From contig MCGO01000072.1 of the NCBI GenBank assembly GCA_002104985.1, forward strand, positions 148,204-212,203: DNA of 64,000 bases. The letters run 5' to 3'. Positions 32,967 through 43,542 of the stretch are shown here, one piece after another; positions within the stretch are counted from its first letter, which is position 1; the number at the start of each line of letters is the position of its first letter. The DNA is from Rhizoclosmatium globosum. Lineage: Eukaryota > Chytridiomycota > Chytridiomycetes > Chytridiales > Chytriomycetaceae. Under the pieces are notes generated by a model. That model was not told the DNA's origin. It was given only the letters and a program-made list of their open reading frames with translations, and made no database searches. A program made the position numbers and the translations under genes.

Positions 32967-33566
32967 TATCGCCATTCCCATACTTGGACACTTAAATAAA
33001 CAGCGGAACATAGTCGAAATTTGATAGAAACACCGGTACATATTGCTTCTTTTTAATTTCAATTGCGTACATGACGTTTCAAGTTCAAAAGCGAAAAAAA
33101 GAATGTGCTCGCACCTAGGCACAGGGTTATGACCATGGGAACAGCCCTGTGCCCAACCACATCCACCTGATAGCGTCCGAGGGAGACACCGTGATGGCTA
33201 GCGGGGTGCAAGATTGTCAACGTCCAGGCCTTTTCTGTGGGGGAATATGGGTGGTTTCGAACTCGTGGCCATGATCGTTCGATCAACCCCGATTTCAACG
33301 CCATTCCATATACACCGTCAGCCCTTCTGTTTATATTGAAATCAGCTGGGCTCCATCGTTGGGTTTCTCTCAGAAATGGTGGTGGGTGTGATGGAGATTT
33401 GCAGTCTCTGAAACCGAACAAAAGGACGCGTGTATTCACATGATTTAAAACAGTCTCTATCTATACAGCATTTTGACAGGCATTTACGCAAACTTAGCTG
33501 CGTACCCAACTCTTTCAACCTGACTAAATTACATTATGTTTTACATATTCAATCCCAGAAAGTTGT
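32967..33566. repeat. Dispersed repeat, copy B (600-bp unit, tandem with copy C)
   Basis: Begins with TATCGCCATTCCCATA and ends where the same sequence restarts at 33567, so B and C form a direct tandem with a 600-bp period. It has the same ordered landmarks as copy A, including the hairpin GGCACAGGG/CCCTGTGCC and GATCGTTCGATC. It differs from C mostly by single substitutions (for example CACCTGATAG versus CACCTGGTAG). Confidence 0.9.
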
Positions 33567-34075
33567 TATCGCCATTCCCATATGTTGGGCACTTAAATAA
33601 ACAGCGGAACATAGTCGAAATTTGATGGAAACAGTGGTACATACGGCTTCTTTTTAATTTCAATTGCGTACATGACGTTTCAAGTTCAAAAGCGAAAAAA
33701 AGAATGTGCTCGCACCTAGGCACAGGGTTATGACCATGGGAACAGCCCTGTGCCCAACCACATCCACCTGGTAGCGTTCGAGAGAGACACCGTGATGGCT
33801 AGCGGGGTGCGAGATTGTCAACGTCCAGGCCTTTTCTGTGGGGGAATATGGGTGGTTTCGAACTCGTGGCCATGATCGTTCGATCAACCCCGATTTCAAC
33901 GCCATCCCATATACACCGTCAGCCCTTCTGTTTATATTGAAATCGGCTGGGCTCCATCGTTGGGTTTTTCTCAGAAATGGTTGTTGGTGTGATGGAGATT
34001 TGCAGTCTCTGAAACCAAACAAAAGGACATGTACAATCTCTGAAAGACGCGTATGATTGAAAACAATTTCAACCA
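33567..34075. repeat. Dispersed repeat, copy C (truncated second tandem unit)
   Basis: Second tandem unit. Homology to copy B fades after AACAAAAGGACATG at about 34028, then a short GCGTATGATTGAAAACA match; the last roughly 100 bp of the unit are missing. The hairpin and the open 68-codon frame are kept. Confidence 0.85.
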
Positions 34076-34441
34076 TCGGAGGACTTACGCGTAGATCAAC
34101 TTGATTTATCAAGAAAGTAATATAATTGACTCCCCGAAAAGTACGAGATTAAGTTTCGAAAGAAAAAAGGGGAAGAAATGAACAGATATAGGTATAGTTG
34201 TATTGTTTCATTTTCTTGATTACTGACTGAAGCGGTTCCTTTTTCTCAAATTGCATCGGTGGAGAGCATATTCTCATGTCTTCGAACTTCCATGAGTTGA
34301 TGAGACTAGAAACAGCCAAGCGGAAACTTCAAAACTTTCATGCTGATTGTTCGGATGTTCTTGTTTCAATCAAGATTGATGGTTTTACAAGTCAGAGGTA
34401 ATTCAGAAGTGCTGATCTTCAGATCCTATTTGTTTTTACTC
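34076..34441. other. Region between the repeat island and the CSC1 gene
   Basis: About 365 bp containing the 3' flank of the minus-strand channel gene. A short + frame reads IASVESIFSCLRTSMS (about 34243-34290), faintly like the end of a hAT transposase, but it stops at once. An overlapping frame (ETAKRKLQNFHADCSD) ends at TAA about 34401. Neither is called as a gene. Confidence 0.35.
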
Positions 34442-37400
34442 TTACTTTTGCTCAATGTTATCAAAAGATTTCGCAACACTTTCCTTCGACTTCCACTTTG
34501 AAACCGTACTTCCCCTTGCCCGAATCGGTTCAACAACCTCTACAGGCATATCCAATTTCTCCCCCGACCCCATAACCTCGTCCTTCATCCCAACAACAAC
34601 CATCCCCTTCGCCATACTCCCCCTCCGTGTCGCTTTCTTTTTTAGCCTATCCAACTTCGGGTTCGTCAATGAATCCAAACTACAACTCACACCAACACCC
34701 ATCGGACTCACAACAGCCGTCAACGCGTCTTGACTCTCACCCCCGAAACCCCCGACGTCATTCGCACTGGTAGTGGGTAACTCAGGTGCAGAAGACGTCT
34801 GCAACACCGTCGCAACAACCGACTCAGGGATTTCAAGCTCGGGTTCGGAGACGTATCGTGGGAGAAGCTGCCACCAGCCTGCAACAGCAAGCGGTAACCA
34901 CGGCCTTGCAAGCGGTTTTGAAAACACGGGATTGAGGTATGATACAGGGTATCGTTCGAGAAGAGACTCTTCTGGAGTCAAGACAACGTGTGGTTCAAGG
35001 ACAACGTCGTCAATGTCTTGGCTTTGCGATTCGTTTGGATCTTGCGATACGTGAATGTGTGTGTTGCAGATCATTGGTGAATGTGGGATTTTGATTTCGT
35101 CGATTACTACGATTGCGTCGTGTTGTTGTGGGGGCGATCTTGCAAGCGTTCCGTTTGGAGTTCGGGGGGATGAAGGAGAATTTCGGGCTTGGTTCCTGCT
35201 TTTCGGGAGTAAATGATGCAGTGAGAACTCTTGGCCTGGCTCAAATCCTTTTGTCACGAACGCAGTGTCATTGACTGGCTCTTGCTTCTTTGGAGGAGGG
35301 AGTTGATCAAGAGGTACGAGACGCGTTCGTTGCTGAAACGTGGCTTTGCAGTGATTGTGAAAGATGACTGTGATTGGAATAAGTGCAAGTGGGACGAACG
35401 AGCAGATGGGTGCTAGTTTGGTTCAAGTTAGACCCTGATGAGATATATACGAATAGAAACCTCTCTTCAGTGCAAACATTCCCGCCATCGTAATTTGAAA
35501 GATAATCAATCCAGCAATGATTCGAGTGAAGGCCATGGACCAGTGTCGACCATACGCTTCCCATTCCTTCACATACACAAACAGAAGTTGATGGCGATAT
35601 ACAATGTATCCAAAACCAAAGTAAACCGTTGCGGGAATCAGAATCAATGGAGCTATTTTTCGCGTTTAGAATACTTTAACTCAAGCAAGAACCCACCAAC
35701 AATCGAATACAACAGCCCAATGATGAAAATCAAGATATGGATTGGATACAAAATCCCGAAATTCAAATACGACGTCGACAGATTCATTTCATGCATCTAT
35801 ATCCTGAGTCAGATATTAAACAACTGACAGATCCATACTTGTCTCGGCGTCAAATTCGAATACTTGCAAAACGCGTTCCAAATCAGAATAGCAGGTCTTA
35901 ACAACTCCAGCGCAAAAAATACACAAGTGATCGTAATATAGTTGATGAAGAAAGTTGCTCCATTCGGTAACGTGTTTGCCAATACTTGAATGATGCTCGC
36001 TGGGTTCTCCATAAACGTTCCAATCATATTCAAGACTGCTGTTGAGAGAGTAAACACGAGGAGGACGTTGAAGAGGAGGAAGAAAAAGTAGTGGTCTAAT
36101 GTTCTGGTTTCGATTTTGGAACGGGCTTCGAGACCTTGTAAACCAATCAGGACTGCATCGAAGATTTTTGTTACGAAGATACAGAATGATAAGTCACAAA
36201 AAGCTTACATTCGAAGATGTACGGAATAACGACGTTAAAGATGTTGACGACGAGTGGAGGTCCAATCGTCTTCAGGAACACATACAGGTGCTCGTTTTCA
36301 GCGATTTTGCTGATGAGAGGCCTAAAAGACGGGACTTTGGCAAGTTCTTCAATATTTGTCATTGTCGCTGTCAACCCAGCTGGAACGACCCAAAAAAATG
36401 TAAATGAAACGCAAATAATGTTGACGATGTATGATTGGATTTGACGACGAACAGGGTGAAGAGAAATTGTGGACCAGATAACGTCTTGTGGAGCTGGAGC
36501 AAGTGAAATGTGCATTTTGTACCGGTTGAAAGATGAGAAGAGGAGAACTTGGCATGCGATCTGGTCAAAGAGCTTTAGTTACTAATATATGTAATAAGGC
36601 ATGACGTTGGGCACCTGTGCAGCACGCTGAGTCTTGAATGTAACAAAAGCCGACCCATTTTCTTCGACCGTGTCTTCCTTCTCCTTCATAACATTCCATT
36701 CCAACGCCTTCACTCTCTCCATCCGAACCATTGCCGTCAATTTGTTCAAATGACTCGTGTAAAAGTCAATCGCATCATTAGACGCACCCGACCTCTTCGA
36801 ATGAGCCTTCTCAAGAGGACTTGCACGACGTCTTTGGTACCACGACACTTTGGGACGAAGTTTTTGCACGGTCTCTTCATCCAGTTGCGTCACAGTCGAC
36901 GTCATCGCCATCGACGAATCCCCATCCCCACCAGACGGTAAAAACCGCGTCGACGTTTTGAGGATACTTTGCTTTGTATGCCACCACACTGAATCAACAG
37001 TCACTTTCTCGTTCTTGGAGTAATGGATGTGTTTTTTGGCGTAATCAATGTTCTGGGCCCATAGGAGAAACGACTTTTCCAGACCATTGAGAGCTTTCGT
37101 GCGTTCAGCAATGAGTTTCCCGACAACGACGGTTGCATTCTTTTTCTGGTGTTTCCCACCAATGCCAGTTCCGGCGATTCCAGCTGAAACAAGTGTTCGA
37201 TCGAGGATTGCGATTTCAACTTCGCCGATTCCGAGGGACGAGAACCATTGAGTTAATTTCGGGCCGCTTCGTAGTTTTTTGGGAATATTTTGGACGAGGA
37301 CAGTGCGGAGTTGGAGGGCTTCGTTTGCGCGCCATGCGGGACGGGATCCACTTCCGTGGGAGTTGTCTTCGCGGAGGTATGTACTGCTTAATTTTGCGAA

Positions 37401-38573
37401 TTCCTTGAAGCCGCTGAAGAGAGTGTAGTATGTGAATGCTGTGACTGTTTTATTGCGGTGTTAGATTGATATTCTCGCCAGTTGTCTCACATACCCAAAC
37501 AGCAAAAGACGGCATGCGCGACGAGAACATTTGAGCCATTTGGGATATTCGAAATTGAAAACTGGTACAATCCCAATTGAGAAAACTGAGTTTGATTCCT
37601 GAGCAGTTCAGCAGATTGACTTGGATTGACTGAGAAGTAGTTGATTCCAGTCAAGATAGGCGTCACAACGAGCATAAAACAGAGAAACTGAATAAACGAC
37701 ATTCGAAGAAATCGAAGGAACCTGATGGAGTAAAAGTAAGTTGGAGCATGGAGTTTCACTACACCTCAAACTCACATTGTTGCATCCAGCCCAACCTTCT
37801 CGACAATATACGATTCTGGAGTCATAACAGCCGTCTTGACCCACCCAAACCATCCATCGGGAACATCCGGAGCCTCCTTCCTATCCCTTCAAGTCAGCAT
37901 ATTCCCCTCTCAACCACCAAACCAAACCAAACCAACCTGCAAGCCTCGACACGCGTGTAAAACAGTTTAAAGAATACTTTGTGGTGGCGCAGAACTTCGT
38001 AAACAAAGATGCAAACGAGACACACGAGAAACGAAACAAACGCCAGGACAACTGTTCCTTGCACTGTTGGGTCAGCAACATAAAAGGGGCCCGTTGAGTT
38101 TGCTGTTTGGGTGGGAGAAAGTGTGCTTGATAGTGAAGACGTTATCGTGCTAATACTAATAGTTGCAGTGGGAATGGTGGAGGACATTTGAGACAGGTCT
38201 TCGGCGTTTGCAACGAAATGAATGTAAATCTTTGTGTTGGATTCCTGAAGATTGTCGTCCCCTTCAATAGGATGATTTAAGAGTGAAGTGGATGCTGCTG
38301 AAGTGGATGCTGAACGAACCGTGTTTTGACAGAGATTGATAATCGCTTGGCCCTAGTTTAAACACCGTTATCATTAAAACAGTGATATATGCCTCATGCG
38401 GGATATAAATAGACTAATTAAATCGTTACCAATGACTTGGATTTACTAAGATCGGTTCCAGTGCACACTGAAGGGGACAAGAAACAGTTCAAGGCCTCAG
38501 ATTCAACCAACCGGCAAACATGGGATCCGGTTGAATCCACAGTCGCTTGGTTCACATTAATTTGTGCGATCAT
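34442..38573 (-). CDS. CSC1/OSCA/TMEM63-type osmosensitive cation channel
   Basis: Minus-strand exons 38352-37937, 37880-37776, 37721-37495, 37444-36615, 36560-36209, 36152-35839, 35796-35697, 35652-35461 and 35412-34442 join in frame. An upstream in-frame exon (38573-38430) extends the protein to 1216 residues; starting at the Met at 38187 gives 1113. The family forms mechanically or osmotically gated cation channels (established). Visible are the first helix after FYVADPTVQGTVVLAF, the cytosolic RRM-like part with AFVTFKTQRAAQ, the core APAPQDVIWSTI, GLQGLEARSKIETRTLDHY, NLTPRQ, NFGILYPIHILIFII and APLILIPATVYFGFGYIVY. The C-terminal 300 residues are a non-conserved Ser/Pro-rich cytosolic tail. 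The N-terminal extension is lumenal, Ser/Thr-rich and has four Cys; its start is uncertain because a stop lies just before that Met. Confidence 0.88.
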
Positions 38574-39740
38574 TCAAAGGAATGGTCAGGCTTAAGAGTC
38601 CGTTGATAGACTGAGGGTTCCTACCAGTTGAGTTGTAAGGCACCACACAGTGCATACCGGCAACGAATTCAACAAAGCATTTGATATTCTTGTTAAATTT
38701 GAGTTCATCTTGTTCGTGGACTGTTGGAATCGGTCTTATGACGCTCTGCGCTTGATTCGATGTGGCAACGATTTAGTGTTGGCATGAAAGTTGGTATTCT
38801 TCATGGCCAATGCGATTAGTAACAATTTGAATATTACTTCGAATAATTTTGGACAACGAGACAGCGCATCTCTGAGCTTGCTTGAGCTTTAACATTTTTA
38901 AATCAACTCTTCTTCCTTTTCATGTAACCAAAGAGAATACAGGGCGTCTTATCATCGATTAAAAGCATGTGCATTTGTGTTGAATGGACTAGATTTACTA
39001 TTTCTCTATTCGGTATACTAGCTGAAATCAGTACAGACTTACCGTTTATTGACGTCGTCAACAAACCCAAGAAGGCCCCGATTACTGTTCCAACTTTATC
39101 TCTCTATATATCTTAAATAATTCAAGCACAAATATCCACGTGTCTCAAGTCTGATGCAGTAAATTTTCGGGGGGAAGGAACAGGAGATAAAAAACAAGTG
39201 GGTCCTTTGTGAACTTTTGAGATTCAGATGATGATCTCACGATGTGTAGTCGTTCTAGTTAGCGACACGAGCGAGGTTTCTCATATTGTGTCATTGTGAG
39301 GGTTTTGTTGAATCAGCTTGTTTGAGGGTGGCTGTTTGGGTCCTTCCAGCGCCACCGCTGCTATCAATCATGGAAATCAACTTTTTTAAATAAATATTTG
39401 AGAATTTCAAGCAATTTGTTTTCATTTAAGCCGGAAAAGAGAACCAAATGGGAAGGGATGACCAAAGCACAATTTTGGGTGCTCTAAAAACGTTTACGGT
39501 CTTCCTGGAAGCTGCCACTCGTTTTAATATGAATCAATATTTTATCAGAATATATTTAAAATTGGGAGGCATTAATTGGTGGCGTTTAGCGCTCACCTGA
39601 TGTTATCTGTGATGGTCACATTGTCACAAATCCACGCGACCACAATTCTTCCAGAGAAGTGATTTCACCAAGCAAGGATACGCGCCACCGAAAATGGTAT
39701 ATAACGCAGCATGTAACTCCTGTCTCCTCAATCCAAAACA
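38574..39740. other. Intergenic region between divergent genes
   Basis: About 1.15 kb. It contains the upstream regions of the channel gene (minus) and the secreted-protein gene (+). A minus-strand stretch (about 38720-38610) encodes MNSNLTRISNALLNSLP and could be an extra first exon of the channel, but no phase-compatible junction was found. The rest is AT-rich with no gene. Confidence 0.45.
39698..39704 (+). promoter_or_regulatory. TATA-like box of the secreted HELxE protein gene
   Basis: TATATAA lies 37 bp before the ATG at 39741, in a region otherwise free of such boxes. The distance allows a very short leader. Inferred from sequence only. Confidence 0.45.
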
Positions 39741-40648
39741 ATGCTCTTCTCTCTTGTCCTTACCGCCGCTGCCTTTGTATCTGCCGCTCCAACCGCCGAG
39801 ACTCTTCCACACAGTGTCTCTTGGCACTTGAAGGATGGTGTCAAGAAGCATGAAGCTCTCAATCTCGCTGCTGCCTCTGCTCACTTGACCAACTACGGTG
39901 GTCCAGTCATTCCAAAGGGTGCGTGCATTCACGAAACTGTAGCATCTTTCTTATACTTACTTCATCAAATATTCCAGTGGAAGTCCACCCAATTTACTAC
40001 GGTGCTGCCCAATACCAGTCCCAAACCAACGCCTTCTACGCTGGAGTCGTAAAGTCTGCATGGTACGACATTTTCGCCCAATACAACGTCCAACGCGGTT
40101 CCGCCGTCGCTGGAATCTCTGTCTCTGCCGCCAAAACCTCTTTGGATGACGTCAAGGACATCCAACCTTTCCTCATCAACTTGATCAAGGCCGGAACCAT
40201 CAAGCCAACTGCCAACACATACTACCCAATCCACTTTGCCCCAGGAATCAGTATCACTCAAGGTGGAAGTGCTTCTTGCGCCGTATTCTGTGCTTACCAC
40301 GGAACAATTGATATTTCCTCGTTGAACGTTGGTACCAAGTACCTCTTCTACGGAGTTATTCCAGACCAAGGTGGATCTTGTGCCGGAGGCTGTGGAAGCA
40401 ACCCATCCACAGTCAACAACATGTTCTCTGTCGCGTCGCACGAGCTTGCTGAAGCCGTTACCGACGCTGCTGTCGGTGTTGCTACTGTGATTGGATTACC
40501 ACTTGCATGGTACGACAAGACCAACGGTGAGATTGGAGACATCTGTAACGCTCAGCAGGGAACTACTGTTGGTGCTGACGGAGTTACCTACGTTGTCCAA
40601 AAGACCTGGTCTAATGCTGACAACGCGTGTGTTTCTAAACGTCCATGA
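39741..40648 (+). CDS. Secreted HELxEAVTD-motif protein (putative metallopeptidase-like)
   Basis: Two exons (39741-39918, 39978-40648) give 282 residues. The signal peptide MLFSLVLTAAAFVSAAPTAE is clear. The mature part has the block ASHELAEAVTD followed later by WYDKTNGEIGDIC and a C-terminal VQKTWSNADNACV. Secreted proteins of fungi and actinobacteria share the SHELxEAxTDP...WYD...GEIGD..C pattern; the HELxE resembles a zinc-site helix, but catalysis has not been established as far as I know. EXORDIUM-like plant proteins have a related layout. Cys in SCAVFCAYHG, SCAGGCGS, DICN and NACV suggest disulfides. A TATA-like box sits just upstream. It probably acts outside the cell. Confidence 0.75.
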
Positions 40649-41258
40649 AGCGAAAGAAGTTTGATTGTTTGATTGTTTCATCGTTTACCGTTTACTGTTT
40701 GTCTTGTAGCTTTTAGAATAAACATTTGTAAAGAAAAAAACAACCAGAGATGGGGGAGAGACTGGCATGGGCGAGGGAGCGAGCGACCAAGCCCGTCATC
40801 ACTTAACGTGTTTTTGAATAGGTTTAGAGAGGGAAAAAGAAGGAAAGATGTAACGCGTTTTATATTAATACCTGACTGTTCACAGTTATTGCTTACGTTT
40901 CCTGTTTTATTTTCTCGTTTACAGTTTACGGATTACTGCTTACCGGTTACTGTTTACGTTTAGTGTTCATCCTTACCGTTGTATTATACGTTAACGGGTC
41001 AAGTTTATTAGAAATGATTACAAAATAAAGTCACGGTTCTCGTTACAATCTTCATTTCAAAAGAAGCCAGTAAGGGTTTTTACGACCAAACGCATAATAT
41101 TTCTCGTATATATTTCGGCAGGTCAGCTAGCCCTACCACCGTATGAAAAGTATTATCAGTCTTTATTCTACTGCTCCAGCTCCATTTCCATGTTCTCCTT
41201 CCACCCATCCTCCTTCCACTTGTTTGTACTCTTTCTTCCTACTGGCTTTGTAGTCTAT
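40649..41258. other. Intergenic region with GTTTAC/TTACTG-rich tract
   Basis: About 610 bp. Near-repeats of GTTTAC, TTACCG and TTACTG occur at 40680-40705 and again at 40890-40985 (for example CGTTTACAGTTTACGG and CCGGTTACTGTTTACG). They look like a degenerate short tandem repeat. No gene is seen. Confidence 0.5.
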
Positions 41259-42275
41259 TCACAAGTTCGTCTCGACTCTTGCTTCAAGAGCTCTTTTCGC
41301 CTTTTCTCCCATATCCTTCAGTTTCTTTCGACATTCTCCTTCGTCAGTAATCCAACGACTTCCAAACGCCTTCTTCTCGTTGCTGTATGGAATTGTGTGC
41401 GTTCCTCGCGAAATGATTTCTGTTTCAGCTGTGGAACACCAATCGTCGACTGTTCCCCCAGGATTTTGATTCCGGATTGTATCTATGAACTCGACAAGCT
41501 TTTTAAACTTCTTCCACCAACCCTCGTAATTCTTGTTGATCAGCTCGTCGACTCCTGGTTCGTGATCCTTCTTGAGAATTAATCCGTCGCTTGCACGAGA
41601 TCCATTCCTCCAGGCAGCTTTGTACAAAGACTCAAGTGACGAGAGATTTGGATTCACGTCGGCGCCAGACCAAAGCCGCCAAACATCGGAGCAATTCAAT
41701 TTTGAAATTTCTGGTAATCTCAAAACCAAAAATTTGGTGAGTTTTGGATTTCGTTGACCATCGTTGAAGAATGGATTGACTGTCACTTCATAGCCGGGAA
41801 ATCCAGTCACTGTAGGCACAGCAGGTTCTTGAATGCATTGATTGACCACAGGTGTGAGCAATTGATTCGCTAAACCGACGTCTGATCTCGTATCAGGCAA
41901 CAGAGGCGGTGTGGATACGGACAGCAGTTGCTGAGTGTCACGGAGGGGGGTCAGGCTGAATGTTGTGTCTTTTCCAGTGGCTGATGGTGCAGATGTGGAC
42001 AGCTGAAGATGTCCCTGTACTTCAGAAAGCTTACGTCGAAGCTCTCGCACCTCTGATTCCAACTCGCGTTCCCGTTTTGATGGACCAGGTGAAGCAAGCC
42101 GATTTTGTACAAGAGTTTCAAGCATATTTAGTCTTGAATCCATATTTAAAGCAAAACGAGTTTGTGCGTGTATTACAGAGATTACGGTGGGGTGGGCGGT
42201 GCAAAGCGCATCTCCAAACATAGTTTGAGGTTCTGCAATGACTGTTGTGTCACTATTGGCCGGGTTCTTGGACAC
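41259..42275 (-). CDS. Coiled-coil protein with GCR1_C-like DNA-binding region
   Basis: A single open frame of 338 residues from 42275 to 41259. Residues about 45-90 form a coiled coil (LNMLETLVQNRLAS, then EVRELRRKLSEVQGHL). The C-terminal part contains DVWRLWSGADVNPNLSSLES, YKAAWRNGSR and GWWKKFKKLVEFIDTI. This fits loosely the GCR1_C pattern (LWrEW...PS...L...WR...RR..I) found in yeast glycolytic activator Gcr1 and in proteins of Crypton-type elements (established for that family; assignment here is inference). The true start may lie further upstream: the frame stays open through VPFTQTSLEDM, and a separate frame at 42365-42589 reads like its missing N-terminus. Confidence 0.55.
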   Translation of the reverse strand: MSKNPANSDTTVIAEPQTMFGDALCTAHPTVISVIHAQTRFALNMDSRLNMLETLVQNRLASPGPSKRERELESEVRELRRKLSEVQGHLQLSTSAPSATGKDTTFSLTPLRDTQQLLSVSTPPLLPDTRSDVGLANQLLTPVVNQCIQEPAVPTVTGFPGYEVTVNPFFNDGQRNPKLTKFLVLRLPEISKLNCSDVWRLWSGADVNPNLSSLESLYKAAWRNGSRASDGLILKKDHEPGVDELINKNYEGWWKKFKKLVEFIDTIRNQNPGGTVDDWCSTAETEIISRGTHTIPYSNEKKAFGSRWITDEGECRKKLKDMGEKAKRALEARVETNL

Positions 42276-42364
42276 ATGTCTTCCAGTGAAGTTTGGGTGA
42301 ATGGCACCTGTACCTTGAATGATATTAGATCAAATATGTTGCCCCAAATGAATTAAAATTAGTA

Positions 42365-42589
42365 CTATTCAATTTGCATGGTAATTCGAGCGCGCCAGTG
42401 TGGATTTGAAGTACGGTGGAACCATCTGTCAAACCATGTTAAACCAGTGAAGCCCCGCATCTCTCCATAATTGAAGACCAACACACATATACGTATATGC
42501 GGAATAGCTTTACGCGGTAGTTTGGGTTGATCTTCAGTTTCAGCCTCGTTTGATGATGCCAGTTTTGACAGGGGGTTGCTCGACATCAT
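42365..42589 (-). CDS. Short conserved-looking frame, possible 5' exon of the GCR1_C-like gene
   Basis: A 74-codon frame on minus ends RGFTGLTWFDRWFHRTSNPH, WRARITMQIE, then TAG. It lies 90 bp upstream of the GCR1_C-like frame and its end would run naturally into VPFTQTSLEDM there. The only donor (GAATA/GTACTA) followed by either acceptor (ATTCAAG/G or GTACAG/G) creates TAG, so the two cannot be joined canonically. Either this is a separate small gene or the locus is broken by a splice-site mutation. Confidence 0.35.
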   Translation of the reverse strand: MMSSNPLSKLASSNEAETEDQPKLPRKAIPHIRICVLVFNYGEMRGFTGLTWFDRWFHRTSNPHWRARITMQIE

Positions 42590-43542
42590 GGCGAAACTGG
42601 GCGGGCTTTCTTTATGCGCGCAGATTTATAAACGGCGTCGGTGATGCGATATGAGCTGGTGTCACCTGTGATGGGGAATATAGCCAGTTAGTTAATCAAC
42701 GGCGGCTCAGTACGCTCGCTCACAGCAGAGTCCAGAGCAGGTACTAAGTTCACAGAGCCTTTGAGAGTATAAATTCGCGGGCTGGTATTTTGTCCGATTT
42801 GCTGCACCAATCATTGGCTGGCTAATGACCCCACCCGACCACCACCAGAACAAAATACGTGGTATTCGCCAGCATTTTTCAGAATCTTCCCTTCCAAAGC
42901 ATTTTCCTACATATTAAGTTAAATCATATTGGAAAATAAACAAAGTTCAATCGTAATTGTCCTACATTCTGATTCTTGTTGAAGTTGAGTAAGCACTGCA
43001 AGCGACAATATTCATGAACCCTGATAAACTACTGGACCACTGAAAAGGCTATTGAAAGGATGTTTACGCCATTTAGGTGATGATTTGTCAAGAGACAGTG
43101 AGCTTCATAGTCTACCACAGCCAGCCCCTAATCAATCTCCGCATCAGCATTATAGAAGAGGCGCCAACAATAGTATCCAATTTATTCCATCAAAATACCG
43201 GAGCATTCTGCCAGTCACTGGTATTAATTCAGTGCTGTGTTCATTGCCGCCACTTCAGTGAAACTTGATCTGCTTGAATACAAGAACTGGATATGTACAT
43301 CTTGTTATAGATTATCTTTACTGATATATTTACTAAGCAGAATCGTCATAGTGAGTCACTCTCGCTACACTCCTTGTTAAGTTGATTTGTCGTTTGATTT
43401 CGAATGGATGCGCAATCTGCACGGGAATTTGTTTGAGGCTTTTTGACATTGCTTTTTCTTCTTCGTCAAAACTTCTTTCCGTTCCGGGACCGCTTCTCTT
43501 GTTTCAAACTTGTTTCATTGGCTGGAGGGACCCGATAACAAC
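42590..43542. other. Intergenic region with palindromic CCAAT pair
   Basis: About 950 bp between a minus-strand and a plus-strand gene. CCAATCATTGG at 42807-42817 is an inverted CCAAT pair about 220 bp upstream of the minus-strand start, next to TATAAA at about 42768. It could bind the CCAAT (Hap) complex from either side. No gene is recognised in the remainder. Confidence 0.4.

Noticed and set aside
33230..33290. tRNA or SINE call from B-box-like GAGTTCGAAACC on minus
   Set aside because: No A box at the right distance and no tRNA-like folding; kept only as a hint in the repeat entry.
34240..34405. Possible hAT transposase C-terminal remnant (ASVESIFS) next to the repeat island
   Set aside because: The similarity is one short motif, the frame stops after 16 residues and no other transposase part or terminal repeat is seen.
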